A stretch of 64,000 nucleotides of DNA, taken from assembly GCA_018623155.1 (NCBI GenBank), contig JAAZVZ010000004.1, positions 82,989 through 146,988 on the forward strand. Reading direction: 5' to 3'. Each line of letters opens with the position of its first letter. The stretch's first letter is position 1. The notes beneath the pieces were generated by a model. It saw only the letters and a list, made by a program, of their open reading frames with translations, was not told the DNA's origin and did no database searches. Position numbers and translations under genes: made by a program. Source of the DNA: Glaciecola sp. Its GTDB lineage: Bacteria; Pseudomonadota; Gammaproteobacteria; Enterobacterales; Alteromonadaceae. This document shows, piece by piece, positions 39,296 to 48,245 of this stretch.

Positions 39296-41194
39296 TTACC
39301 ATTTGTAGCGGTAATTGAGTTCTAACATACGTTCTTTACCTCGATAGCCCACAATGTCTTGATAGTCCTTGTCAAATAGGTTTTTGGCATTAAAACCAAA
39401 GCTGTGATGCTGGTCGATGATATAGCCTAATCCTAAGTTAATTATCCAATAAGCATCCATGGAAACGATTTCACTAGGCTGAGGCCAGGGCGGGAAAAAT
39501 TGGTCTAGCTGTGTGCCTTGGTAAATACCTTGGACTTGCAAGTCAAACACTGAAGCTAAGGCAACATTCGCTGTGATCGAACCATTATGACGCGCACGAC
39601 GTAATTCATTTTGGCTTGTGTCTGACGCATCTGTATAAGTGTAATTGACCGCTAAGTCCCAAGTGTCAAACTGCCAGTCAGACTGTAATTGCCAGCCTTG
39701 GCGCTTGCTTTTGCCTGTAATGTTATCTGCGGTAAATCCACCTGTGTTGGCATCAAATACAAAGCCGTTGATTTCGCTTTGTAATACGGTATCAAATACG
39801 CTGAGCTGGATACCAGCATTATCTGTATTCCATGCAAGCCCCAACTCTTTGTTGATTGCAACTTCAGGTTCAAGTTCTGGATTGCCTTGGAATGTCCCAG
39901 CAAAAAAACCAAAGCGTTCAGTGAACGTTGGATTTTTACTCGCTCGACCACGTTGAGCAAAAACGCGCAGCACCGGACTGACTTGATAGCTCAGACCAAA
40001 TGTAAAGTCTTTACTATGGCCAAACGCACTGTTTTGCGATAAACGAGTCGATGCACTCAATACAAAATCGTCATTGACGCGATAGGCTGAATCAGCAAAA
40101 AATGCTTCTGAACTGATTACTTGGGTTTGGTTTGGGTCACCAAAACCAACGGGTCCAGATTGTTCAAAATCAATTTCTGTCAACTGCGCACCTGACGAGA
40201 GAGACAATGTGTTGCTATTAATATCTACCCAAGCGAGATATCTCATCTCATCGGTTTCACTAGCGTTCGATAACGCACCGCTTTCGGTGTTTTTCACCTC
40301 ATCACGCTGGTTTTGATACTCAGCATTAATCGACACATATTGGCTCAGATCTTTGCTGTAGCTCAATTTAAACGTTTGCTTAGTGCCTTTGGAGAAGTTA
40401 TCTGCGTCAATGGGTAAACCCGTTGTCACAAAATCCGTAGCGTCATATTTCGTGCGATACTCCGTAAAACGAACTAAACCCGTTAAACGTGATGTCTGTG
40501 AAAGTGCATAAGATGGTTTGTAAACGACTTGATAGTTGTAATAACCATCTTCTTCCGTCTGTCCTTCTACAGCGGAAATATTTTGTCCGTCAGTATCGTA
40601 GCTAGAGACACTGATACTATGGCGATAGTCGCTTGCCACAATGGTTTGTATCGCATTGGCGTGTATGGTGTTGTTTAGCCCAGCTCCCACACTGATTGCA
40701 TGTGATGTACTAGTAGCTGTCATAGTTGTGATGGATAACACACCGCTTAATGCACCATCCCCCCATTGCGCACCAGATGTGCCCTGTAATAGTTCAATGC
40801 GTTCGATACTGCTCAAGGGGATATGGGCAAGATCGATTACTCCCCCTTGGGCTTGGTCGTTGATTTGAACGCCATCCAGTAACACTACGAGATGATTCGT
40901 TTCGCCTCCACGGACGCGTAACTCGGCAAATTGGCCTGTTCCGCCGTTATTTGAAATATCAACTCCGGCGAAGGTTGGTAAAATATCGCTTAAAAACAGC
41001 GCTTGAGAACGCTCTATATCAGCACGGGTAAAAACCTGGCGGAATCCAGCGAGCGCATCCGAGGGAATAGCTAATCGTGAACCGGTGACCGTCAAAGTCT
41101 CAACATCGTTATCTTGAGAAAGTGATTCCGCGTGAATAGAAAATGAAACTGCTAGCGCAATAAGCACTGCAGACTTTGCAAAAGGAGTAGACAT
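39296..41194 (-). CDS. btuB: TonB-dependent vitamin B12 receptor BtuB
   Basis: Outer-membrane transporter for cobalamins, energised by TonB-ExbBD. A signal peptide (FAKSAVLIALAVSFSIHA) is followed by the TonB box DVETLTVTGS, a plug domain (GVDISNNGGTGQFAELRVRG, then GVQINDQAQGG) and a 22-strand barrel that ends in LELNYRYKW with a terminal aromatic. The frame reads upstream to 41230, but the ATG at 41194 has a GGAAG site 9 bases away and begins the signal peptide, giving 632 residues. The cobalamin riboswitch directly upstream strongly supports B12 as substrate. Confidence 0.95.
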   Translation of the reverse strand: MSTPFAKSAVLIALAVSFSIHAESLSQDNDVETLTVTGSRLAIPSDALAGFRQVFTRADIERSQALFLSDILPTFAGVDISNNGGTGQFAELRVRGGETNHLVVLLDGVQINDQAQGGVIDLAHIPLSSIERIELLQGTSGAQWGDGALSGVLSITTMTATSTSHAISVGAGLNNTIHANAIQTIVASDYRHSISVSSYDTDGQNISAVEGQTEEDGYYNYQVVYKPSYALSQTSRLTGLVRFTEYRTKYDATDFVTTGLPIDADNFSKGTKQTFKLSYSKDLSQYVSINAEYQNQRDEVKNTESGALSNASETDEMRYLAWVDINSNTLSLSSGAQLTEIDFEQSGPVGFGDPNQTQVISSEAFFADSAYRVNDDFVLSASTRLSQNSAFGHSKDFTFGLSYQVSPVLRVFAQRGRASKNPTFTERFGFFAGTFQGNPELEPEVAINKELGLAWNTDNAGIQLSVFDTVLQSEINGFVFDANTGGFTADNITGKSKRQGWQLQSDWQFDTWDLAVNYTYTDASDTSQNELRRARHNGSITANVALASVFDLQVQGIYQGTQLDQFFPPWPQPSEIVSMDAYWIINLGLGYIIDQHHSFGFNAKNLFDKDYQDIVGYRGKERMLELNYRYKW

Positions 41195-41215
41195 GAAAAT
41201 AGCTTCCAATCGTCG

Positions 41216-41450
41216 AAGTGCCCGCCGCACTTGTCAGTTGAGTGTATCCATCTGCCGCATGCAGAGATATCGGAACTAGGCCGGTATCCGGACTGAGCAC
41301 GAGGCAGTATATAAAAACTGACAAGCATTTTTGCCTTCCCATGCCATAGGACACAGTGGCGATATCAAAAATGCGAACGCGCGTTCACCGTTGCGGGGGC
41401 AGTGGATGATTTGCACATCCTTCCCGATTATCTGACGTTAAGTCAGCACC
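41216..41450 (-). promoter_or_regulatory. Cobalamin riboswitch controlling btuB
   Basis: The minus-strand leader contains the class signature: GGGAAGG near 41420, the conserved CACTGCCCCCGCAAC, a second GGGAAGG near 41335, and the B12 box AGTCCGGATACCGGCC at 41279-41294. Below the aptamer, a hairpin AAGTGC-loop-GCACTT lies at 41216-41232, about 8 bases before the btuB ribosome site. A 10-base segment of the leader at 41316-41325 can pair with 41230-41239, which shares three bases with that hairpin. Cobalamin binding is expected to lower btuB expression; whether by translation or termination is inferred, and no clear terminator is seen. This region accounts for most of the 311-base gap between srkA and btuB. 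Confidence 0.93.
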
Positions 41451-41505
41451 TAATTCGCGCAATATTATACTGGAATTTATGGTATTTGTTATCAGTTTAT
41501 TTTAC

Positions 41506-42495
41506 TTATGGTAAAAGCCTTAATGCAGGTTCATTAAGCGCTGCCAGCTGTTCTTTCAATGCTAAGATTTGATGTTCCCAATATTTATCCTCGGCAAACC
41601 ATGGAAAGGCTTGTGGAAAAGCGGGATCTTGCCACCTTTGGGTTAACCAAGCCATGTAATGTACCATGCGCATGGCACGCAATGGCTCTATCAATGGTAG
41701 TTGGCTATGGTCAAAATCCGCAAATTCTTCGTACGCCCCGACTAATGTATCAAGCTGCAATAGTTGTTGTTGGCGATCCCCGTTTAACAATAGCCAAAGG
41801 TCCTGTATGGCTGGTCCCTGACGACAATCATCTAGATCAACAAAACACGGGCCGTCTCGCCACAGAATATTGGAGGGATGACAATCTCCATGCAAACGAA
41901 TATGAGTAGTAGGAGCATAGCGTGCAGCAGTTTCTTTTATAACCGGTTCGAGTATGGCAAAAAAGGCTGTGCGCAGATGCATGGGTATCATGTTTGATTC
42001 ATGCAAAATAGCAAAGGGCTCATGCAAATGAGATTGTGCTGAAAATTCGACGCGATGAGAAAAAGGTGTGGCTTGCGCAATTTGATGAGTACGCCCTAAA
42101 AAGCGTCCGACGATTTCAAGTTGATCAAGATTATCCACCTCAAGTTGACGGCCACCCGCAGAAGGGAATAATGTAAATCGACATGATTCAAAATGATGTA
42201 GCGTTTGCCCATTGATGCTTAACGGTGCGACCACCGGCACTTCAGCATTTTGTAATTCCAAAGAAAAATCGTGCTCTTCCTGGATCTGTGCATCTGACCA
42301 GCGTCCACTTCGATAGAACTTTACTACATATCGAGTGTCATCCGTTGCAAATTGATAAACTCGATTTTCATAACTGTTTAAGGCGAGTAATCCAGATGTC
42401 GGAAAAATCTCGACGGACTCAAGCGCATTGAGTATCACATCGGGAGAAAGTTGGGCAAAGGTAAAATCCGTTGCAGAACCAAATTGCGCAGTCAT
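41506..42495 (-). CDS. srkA: Stress response kinase SrkA (YihE)
   Basis: Serine/threonine protein kinase with an aminoglycoside-phosphotransferase-like fold; the E. coli enzyme counters stress-induced death linked to MazEF. The 329 residues match closely: GLLALNSYENRVYQF, the Lys region YVVKFYRSGRWSDAQI, the catalytic RLHGDCHPSNILWRDGPCFVDLDD with Asp and metal-binding residues, and PAIQDLWLLLNGDRQQQ. It is normally next to dsbA; here btuB and its riboswitch lie between. Confidence 0.95.
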   Translation of the reverse strand: MTAQFGSATDFTFAQLSPDVILNALESVEIFPTSGLLALNSYENRVYQFATDDTRYVVKFYRSGRWSDAQIQEEHDFSLELQNAEVPVVAPLSINGQTLHHFESCRFTLFPSAGGRQLEVDNLDQLEIVGRFLGRTHQIAQATPFSHRVEFSAQSHLHEPFAILHESNMIPMHLRTAFFAILEPVIKETAARYAPTTHIRLHGDCHPSNILWRDGPCFVDLDDCRQGPAIQDLWLLLNGDRQQQLLQLDTLVGAYEEFADFDHSQLPLIEPLRAMRMVHYMAWLTQRWQDPAFPQAFPWFAEDKYWEHQILALKEQLAALNEPALRLLP

Positions 42496-42522
42496 GCTGT
42501 TCCTAAAGCAAGCAAAAACTCC

Positions 42523-43983
42523 CTAACGATATAGGAATTTAGCTGGCTCTTCAATGCTGATCAGTTCACCATCATTATCAGTGGTACTTACAGTGAAGTA
42601 AATCTTAGTCACACGTTCTTCTAAGTTATAAGCATCTGTTGCAATACTGATTGGAAGATTCAACACCTCTCCGCCACCGACCGTAACGCGTTGCTCACCA
42701 ATCCACTCATGTGAGGTTAGGCCAGAAATACTCAAATTAAAGGTCCGAGTCTTCTGAGATTTATTGAGAACTTTGAGAGTAAATACGTTTTCGATTAAGC
42801 CCTCATTGGTTTCGCGATACAATGAGTTGCGGTCGCGAATAATATCCAGGTCAAGTGGTTTGCGATTCATAAAATCGGCCACTAACAAGCCAGACATAAT
42901 TAATAGTACAACCGCATAGCCAATTAATTTTGGGCGAAAGATTTTGGTGGTGCCACCGGCTAGTTCATGTTCTGAGGTGAAGCTAATTAAACCTTTAGAA
43001 TAGCCCATCTTTTCCATGACGCCATTACAGGCGTCCACACAAGCACCACAATTGATGCACTCGTATTGTAATCCGTTGCGAATATCAATCCCCGTAGGAC
43101 AAACTTGCACACACAGGTTGCAATCAATGCAATCACCTAAACCTTTGGCTTGAAGTTGTTCTGTTGTGGCTTTGCGAGAGCGTGGGCCTCGGCCTTCACC
43201 GCGTGTGCTGTCATAGGCAACGGTAAAGGTATCTTTGTCGAACATGGCCGATTGGAATCGCGCATATGGACACATGTGAATACACATAATTTCACGCATC
43301 CAACCTGCATTTCCGTATGTGCAGGCAGCAAAAAATAACACACTAAATCCAGCCCAAAAACTAGTGTCGAGTGTGGTTACCGCGATAAATAACTCTCTGA
43401 TTGGGGTAAAGTAGCCAACAAAAGTCATCGCAGTGAGCAATGAGATTAGGATCCAGGATATTTGTTTAGCACTTTTACGAAGAAATTTATCTGTATCCAT
43501 TTTTCGCTGATCCAGTTTGATGCGTTTGTTGGCATTGCCTTCAAATAGTTCTTCGAAATAGATGAACATATAAACCCACGTCGTTTGTGGACACATAAAC
43601 CCACACCAGACACGACCTGCAAACGTTGTAACAAAAAACAGTGCAAATGCGGCCACAATAAAAATATAGGCCAATACAGTTAAGTCTTGAGGCCACAAAG
43701 TAATGGCAAATAAATTAAAGCGCTGTTCAGGAATGTCGAATAAGATCGCTTGTTGACCTTCGTAAGTCAGCCAAGGGATCACCGCGAATAATGCCAAAAA
43801 GATAAAGCCAAAAAAGCGGCGGAAGTTCTCTATTGCCCCTTTTACTGCGCGGACATAAATGCGTGAGCGAATTGGATAATGTTGTTGGTCAGCATCATCA
43901 GCAGGTTTTACGGTAACCTTTTTGGGTACCGTTTTAGGTTTCTTTTCTTCAGGTATGACTTTAATCGGAATTTGTTCGCTCAT
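42523..43983 (-). CDS. ccoG: Cytochrome c oxidase accessory protein CcoG (RdxA/FixG)
   Basis: Membrane iron-sulfur protein needed for copper handling in assembly of cbb3-type cytochrome oxidase. Five membrane segments are visible in the N-terminal half, including GRVWCGFMCPQTTWVYMFIY. Two ferredoxin-type clusters follow: CIDCNLCVQVCPTGID and CINCGACVDACNGV. The C-terminal domain is the periplasmic Ig-like part. The ATG at 43983 preceded by AGGTG gives 486 residues; the open frame reaches 20 codons further. No ccoNOPQ or ccoI lies in the window, so it is separated from the oxidase genes or they are outside. Confidence 0.94.
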   Translation of the reverse strand: MSEQIPIKVIPEEKKPKTVPKKVTVKPADDADQQHYPIRSRIYVRAVKGAIENFRRFFGFIFLALFAVIPWLTYEGQQAILFDIPEQRFNLFAITLWPQDLTVLAYIFIVAAFALFFVTTFAGRVWCGFMCPQTTWVYMFIYFEELFEGNANKRIKLDQRKMDTDKFLRKSAKQISWILISLLTAMTFVGYFTPIRELFIAVTTLDTSFWAGFSVLFFAACTYGNAGWMREIMCIHMCPYARFQSAMFDKDTFTVAYDSTRGEGRGPRSRKATTEQLQAKGLGDCIDCNLCVQVCPTGIDIRNGLQYECINCGACVDACNGVMEKMGYSKGLISFTSEHELAGGTTKIFRPKLIGYAVVLLIMSGLLVADFMNRKPLDLDIIRDRNSLYRETNEGLIENVFTLKVLNKSQKTRTFNLSISGLTSHEWIGEQRVTVGGGEVLNLPISIATDAYNLEERVTKIYFTVSTTDNDGELISIEEPAKFLYR

Positions 43984-44240
43984 GTAACACCTATATTCAA
44001 TGACTCCATTGTGTTCATTAAGAATGAATGAGTCATGCTCCATAACTTAAGTATATCAATGTTTTGCTTCGCCTTTTGTAATTTACTCGTGCGTTTTGCG
44101 TAAATAAAATGTAAATCTAAGGCTGTCATTAGCCTGAATTCAATCTGAACTTTAGAAAAGCTATCTAGTGAAATATTAGGCATTTTGCTAGATTGAAGAT
44201 GTACTTTAATAAAATATCGTTAGAAATTGAGGTAAATGTG

Positions 44241-44792
44241 ATGCGCGCTTTAATTGTAAGCCTAGTCGTTGTTAGTTTTTGGGCACACACGCAAGCCATG
44301 GCCAAAGAGTCAGCTGAAGACATCGTTCTAGAGAAAGAGCGAGTGAGTATTACATGGCAGGACTTTCGTTCATTTAATGACGTGAAACCAGTTAATCAAG
44401 GGCGAACTAAGTTTGCAAAGCGGGTATTTAACGAACTGAGCGACTATTTTTCAGAATTGGCGATGAGTTTGCCAGAGGGGCAAAAATTTGTCATTACAGT
44501 GACCAATTTAGATTTAGCCGGCCAAGTTTTTCCCGCAAGCTTTGTTGGTTTAGGCTCTGGTGGACAAGATGTTCGTTTGATCAAAGACGTGCACATTCCT
44601 CGCATCGAATTTAATTGGCAGATTGTGGATGCAAATGGGGTGGAATTGAGCGCTGCAGAAGAGTCTGTGAAAGACATGAGCTTTAACCAACGACACAACC
44701 CATTTTTTAGTCATGAGTTTTTGCGTTACGAAAAAAACATGTTGCGATCATGGTTTAAGCGCAACATGTTTAACGATATAGCCCAGAACTAG
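44241..44792 (+). CDS. DUF3016 family exported protein
   Basis: A 183-residue protein of unknown function with a signal peptide (MRALIVSLVVVSFWAHTQA), so it is periplasmic or surface exposed. The mature part has VSITWQDFRSFNDVKPVNQG and FPASFVGLGSGGQDVRLIKD, then RIEFNWQIVDANGVELSAAE and HEFLRYEKNMLRSWFKR, features of DUF3016, a family common in Alteromonadales and Shewanella. A GAGGT site precedes the ATG at 44241; the frame is open 16 codons upstream without a good signal start. It overlaps the convergent dehydrogenase by 4 bases. Confidence 0.85.
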   Translation: MRALIVSLVVVSFWAHTQAMAKESAEDIVLEKERVSITWQDFRSFNDVKPVNQGRTKFAKRVFNELSDYFSELAMSLPEGQKFVITVTNLDLAGQVFPASFVGLGSGGQDVRLIKDVHIPRIEFNWQIVDANGVELSAAEESVKDMSFNQRHNPFFSHEFLRYEKNMLRSWFKRNMFNDIAQN

Positions 44793-46546
44793 TCCAGGTT
44801 GAACAAGTCTAGCGGCATTTCATTTACGCTTTCAGCCGAAGTAAGAAGTGATTTGTGGTGCTCCGCTCTTGGCAATATGTACTTTAAGTAAAACTGTCCA
44901 GTGTGGGTTTTGTTTTCCATATAAGGAGAACGCTCAGCCTCGCGGACCACATCGAGTACCGAACACCAAAGTATTCCGGTAATTTGATAGCCACAGTACT
45001 GTAAATAATCATGAGCTTTACTCGCACTCGCCTTTGCTGAAGACCCCATTAATGTCTTTGATGTCTGATACCAATCGGTGAGTAATTGTTGCGCCTTTGC
45101 AGTAAGTTGCAAATCCTGGATTTTAGCGACTAGGCCAGCGAGTTCAGTGTGTGTCGCTTGAAGGTATTCGCCATTACTGCGAGTCAACTTACGACCGATT
45201 AAATCAGCTGCTTGAATACCATTTGTGCCCTCATAGAGTTGCGCAATTCGATTATCGCGGACGAGTTGTTCCATACCCCATTCTCTTATGTAGCCATGGC
45301 CACCTAATATCTGGATCCCATGATGTGCCGCTTCCGAACCAATGTCGGTAAAAAATGCTTTTGTAATAGGTGTTAAGTAGGCAATGACTTGTGAGGCATG
45401 AAGTTGTTCTGCGGGTTTACCATGTTTTTCAATATCCATAAGCTTGGCATACCACAATGACATGGAGCGACACCCCTCAGCTAACGATTTTTGGGTGAGG
45501 AGCATGCGTTTAATATCTGGTTGAGCAATAATGGGATCTGCTTTCTGTGAGGGCTCGATAGGTCCCGATGGGCTGCGTGATTGTAAACGTTCACACGCAT
45601 AAGCCAAAGAACCTTGATAAGCTATTTCTGCCGTTCCTAGACCTTCTAATCCTACTTGAAAACGCGCATCGTTCATCATGGTAAACATACATGCAAGACC
45701 ATTGTTTTCTTCACCGACTAGGTATCCGATCGCGTCATCGTAATGCATCACACAGGTTGGAGAGCCCTTGATCCCCATCTTGTGTTCAAGACTGCCAACA
45801 CTGACAGCGTTGGGTGAACCTAATTGGCCATCTTTATCGACCATCATTTTGGGGACCAAAAACAAACTGATGCCTTTTACTCCAGGTGGGGCATCAGATA
45901 AACGCGCGAGTACCATATGGATAATATTGTCCGTCCAATCGTGATCGCCACCGGTGATAAATATTTTAGTACCTGATATCCGATATGTACCATCAACTTG
46001 GCTTTCGGCTTTAGTTGATAATAGACTCAAATCTGTTCCTGCATGTGGCTCAGTAAGATTCATTGTGCCAGTCCATTCGCCGCTGATGAGTTTGGCAAGG
46101 TAGGTGTCTTTAAGTTTTTGCGTACCATGCTTCGTTAACGCTAGAATCGCAGATTCTGTCAGCATAGTCGTTAACCGCCAACTGATGTTTGCTGAATTCA
46201 AGCACTCGTGAATGGGAACTGCCATAGTATAAGGCAATGCAGAGCCACCATATTCGACATCGCCTAACATGGCGTTCCAGCCATTGGCAATATATTGAGC
46301 ATACGCTTGAGCAAAACCACCTGGCGTTGTGACTTTGCCATCTTGCAAGAGGCAACCTTCTTCATCACCTATCTGATTAAGTGGGGCAATGACGTCTTGC
46401 GCAAACTTAGCACCTTGCTCAAGTATATCCTGAGCCAGATCACTATCGTAATCGACAAGACCTAGTGCTTGAAAATGAGCATTTAAATCTAGCCAAGTTT
46501 GTTGTAAAAATTGCAAATCTCTAAGAGGAGCGCGGTATTGAAGCAT
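44789..46546 (-). CDS. Acyl-CoA dehydrogenase, DmdC-like long form
   Basis: Flavoprotein that introduces a trans-2 double bond into acyl-CoA. The 585 residues include the N-terminal LMLQYRAPLRDLQFL-type segment, the FAD motif GTMNLTEPHAGTDLSLLST, the conserved MNDARFQVGLEGLGTAEIAY and a C-terminal extension of the type seen in 3-methylmercaptopropionyl-CoA dehydrogenase (DmdC) relatives. Sequence alone does not separate DMSP metabolism from fatty-acid oxidation. The ATG at 46546 has AAAGGG upstream and gives the family start. A FadR-like sequence lies immediately upstream. Confidence 0.87.
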   Translation of the reverse strand: MLQYRAPLRDLQFLQQTWLDLNAHFQALGLVDYDSDLAQDILEQGAKFAQDVIAPLNQIGDEEGCLLQDGKVTTPGGFAQAYAQYIANGWNAMLGDVEYGGSALPYTMAVPIHECLNSANISWRLTTMLTESAILALTKHGTQKLKDTYLAKLISGEWTGTMNLTEPHAGTDLSLLSTKAESQVDGTYRISGTKIFITGGDHDWTDNIIHMVLARLSDAPPGVKGISLFLVPKMMVDKDGQLGSPNAVSVGSLEHKMGIKGSPTCVMHYDDAIGYLVGEENNGLACMFTMMNDARFQVGLEGLGTAEIAYQGSLAYACERLQSRSPSGPIEPSQKADPIIAQPDIKRMLLTQKSLAEGCRSMSLWYAKLMDIEKHGKPAEQLHASQVIAYLTPITKAFFTDIGSEAAHHGIQILGGHGYIREWGMEQLVRDNRIAQLYEGTNGIQAADLIGRKLTRSNGEYLQATHTELAGLVAKIQDLQLTAKAQQLLTDWYQTSKTLMGSSAKASASKAHDYLQYCGYQITGILWCSVLDVVREAERSPYMENKTHTGQFYLKYILPRAEHHKSLLTSAESVNEMPLDLFNLD

Positions 46547-46560
46547 TAGCAAACCCTTTG

Positions 46561-46571
46561 TGGTTAGACCA
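46561..46571. promoter_or_regulatory. FadR-like core site at the acyl-CoA dehydrogenase start
   Basis: TGGTTAGACCA matches the core of the FadR operator (TGGTNNGACCA in E. coli fadB: TGGTACGACCA) at 9 of 11 bases. It sits 15-25 bases upstream of the start codon. The flanks do not extend the match, so it is weaker than the fadBA site. Confidence 0.35.
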
Positions 46572-46612
46572 GTCAACTTAATTGTAGCGAACTTGTTAAA
46601 TGTATGTAAAGT

Positions 46613-47110
46613 TTAGTTCGGGGCTATGTGTAATGATTTGGAGCTTGGTGTGTGTAAAAAGGTATTTTTTATGCCAATCAAATCATCAGGTTGATGAAAG
46701 TCTTTGTGCGTGAGCGTAAAAGGATCGATAAGAATTAAGTCATCTCCTGTTGGCGTTTGCCGAGGAAACCGATTTGCGTCGATGACATTATCAAGTGAGC
46801 AAGTAATTAACTGTGTGTTGGAGGGGATGAGCTGTCCAATGCTAACGAGCCTTGCATTCCATCCTGTCGCTTCGAATAGTCCTTGATGAGCGGCACAAAT
46901 ATCACTGCCATTGTGATGCAACAATCCATATTTACCATCGGTTTTACGCAAAAGAATTTGGTTATCAAAACGAATGATACACGCATATGCTAATTCAGTA
47001 GAGGACTGTGCCCATATCTCACTTCGGCAAGTTGCCAAAGAATCACTAAGTGGTTCTGAGCACCCACTCAAAAACCAAATACTTAAGACAAAGGTAATAG
47101 ATCTAAACAT
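46613..47110 (-). CDS. Lipoprotein with a degenerate Nudix-like domain
   Basis: A 165-residue putative lipoprotein: after MFRSITFVLSIWFLSGC the Cys at residue 17 fits a lipobox (LSGC), so it should be membrane-anchored in the periplasm. The body resembles a Nudix fold: ACIIRFDNQILLRKTDGKYG is like the first strands, and CAAHQGLFEATGW at residues 72-84 aligns with the Nudix helix AAxREVxEETGW. However the metal ligands are lost: the RE pair is QG and the last Glu of EE is Ala. It is therefore probably non-catalytic. Start choice is uncertain: a GTG at 47149 and an ATG at 47116 are in frame. It is divergent from the RND genes by about 80 bases. Confidence 0.65.
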   Translation of the reverse strand: MFRSITFVLSIWFLSGCSEPLSDSLATCRSEIWAQSSTELAYACIIRFDNQILLRKTDGKYGLLHHNGSDICAAHQGLFEATGWNARLVSIGQLIPSNTQLITCSLDNVIDANRFPRQTPTGDDLILIDPFTLTHKDFHQPDDLIGIKNTFLHTPSSKSLHIAPN

Positions 47111-47189
47111 AAGCATTGTCGGTATTAATCGGGTGAATGTATAATACACTACAGACAGAATATATATAACAATAAATCTAAGGATTTAC

Positions 47190-48242
47190 ATGCCTAACAT
47201 CCTGCGTTCTCCTATATGGTTCGGTTTCATTGCTTTAGCTATCTTTTTGGCTTATTTAAATTGGCCTGCTGAAGACCAGCAACGTCGAGGTGGTCCTCGT
47301 GCGACCCCAGTCATCACTCAAGTTGTCAGTCAGCAATCTCTTCCCATTACGGTTGAAGCATTAGGAACTGGGCGCGCGAACGAGTCCATCACGATTGCGG
47401 CGCAAGATTCAGAAGTCATTGAAGCTATTTTTTTTGATGATGGTCAGCAAGTCACTCAAGACACATTGTTAATACAGCTCAATGCAACGCAAGAAAAAGC
47501 GCGACTTAACGAGGTGCAAACGAACTTGGACGAAGCGTTACGTCAATTAGTTCGATTGCAAAATCTTGCCCAGAGCAATGCGACCTCCAAAAAACTGCTC
47601 GATGAGCAGAATGCTCGCGTTGAGGCATTGCGTGCACAATTGGCAGTTGCACAAGCGAATTTGGCTGATAAACAAATCACAGCCCCTTTTTCCGGTGTAC
47701 TAGGTTTGCGCAATGTATCCACTGGCGCGTTTGTTCGCGCGGGGGAGGTACTCACGACGTTGGATGATTTATCGGTGTTGAAAATGGACTTTGCATTACC
47801 TGAAAAACACCTTTCGACCGTTGCAATTGGGCAAGAGGTATTCGCCACAAGCAGCGCTTACCCAGGAGAGACATTCGCAGGCAAAATCATGAGTATAGAC
47901 TCTAGAATCGATCCGGTTACCCGCTCTATCAATGTGCGCACCTTGATAGACAATGCTGATGGCCGTTTGCGTCCGGGTATGCTTCTCAAAGTGGTATTAC
48001 AAAAAGAAGTACTAGAAACCTTGGTAATAGACGAAAAAGCATTAGTGCCAGATGAAGATCGTCAGTTTGTTTTTAAAGTTGTTGATGGCAAGGCTGTCAA
48101 AACACAAGTGCAGTTAGGCGTCCGTCGGCCGGGGAAAGTACAAATATTAGATGGATTAGTACCCGGTGATGAAGTGGTTACGCAAGGCACATTGCGAATC
48201 AGACATGGCTCATCTCTCAATGTTCTTAGCCAAGAGGGCTAA
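47190..48242 (+). CDS. RND efflux membrane fusion protein (HlyD/AcrA family)
   Basis: Periplasmic adaptor of an RND efflux pump. The 350-residue protein has an N-terminal membrane segment (WFGFIALAIFLAYLNWPA) and lacks a lipobox Cys. The barrel-sandwich core shows ESITIAAQDSEVIEAIFFDD and DKQITAPFSGVLGLRNVSTG, separated by a coiled-coil hairpin (LNEVQTNLDEALRQLVRLQN to QLAVAQANLADKQ). The last part is the beta-barrel and membrane-proximal domain. It is followed 3 bases later by the pump gene, a standard two-gene operon without an outer-membrane component; TolC encoded at the left edge could serve. Substrates unknown. Confidence 0.9.
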   Translation: MPNILRSPIWFGFIALAIFLAYLNWPAEDQQRRGGPRATPVITQVVSQQSLPITVEALGTGRANESITIAAQDSEVIEAIFFDDGQQVTQDTLLIQLNATQEKARLNEVQTNLDEALRQLVRLQNLAQSNATSKKLLDEQNARVEALRAQLAVAQANLADKQITAPFSGVLGLRNVSTGAFVRAGEVLTTLDDLSVLKMDFALPEKHLSTVAIGQEVFATSSAYPGETFAGKIMSIDSRIDPVTRSINVRTLIDNADGRLRPGMLLKVVLQKEVLETLVIDEKALVPDEDRQFVFKVVDGKAVKTQVQLGVRRPGKVQILDGLVPGDEVVTQGTLRIRHGSSLNVLSQEG

Positions 48243-48245
48243 ATC

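Noticed and set aside
44052..44068. Possible FNR site upstream of ccoG
   Set aside because: Minus strand TTGATATACTTAAG has one good half (TTGAT) but the second half does not fit ATCAA.
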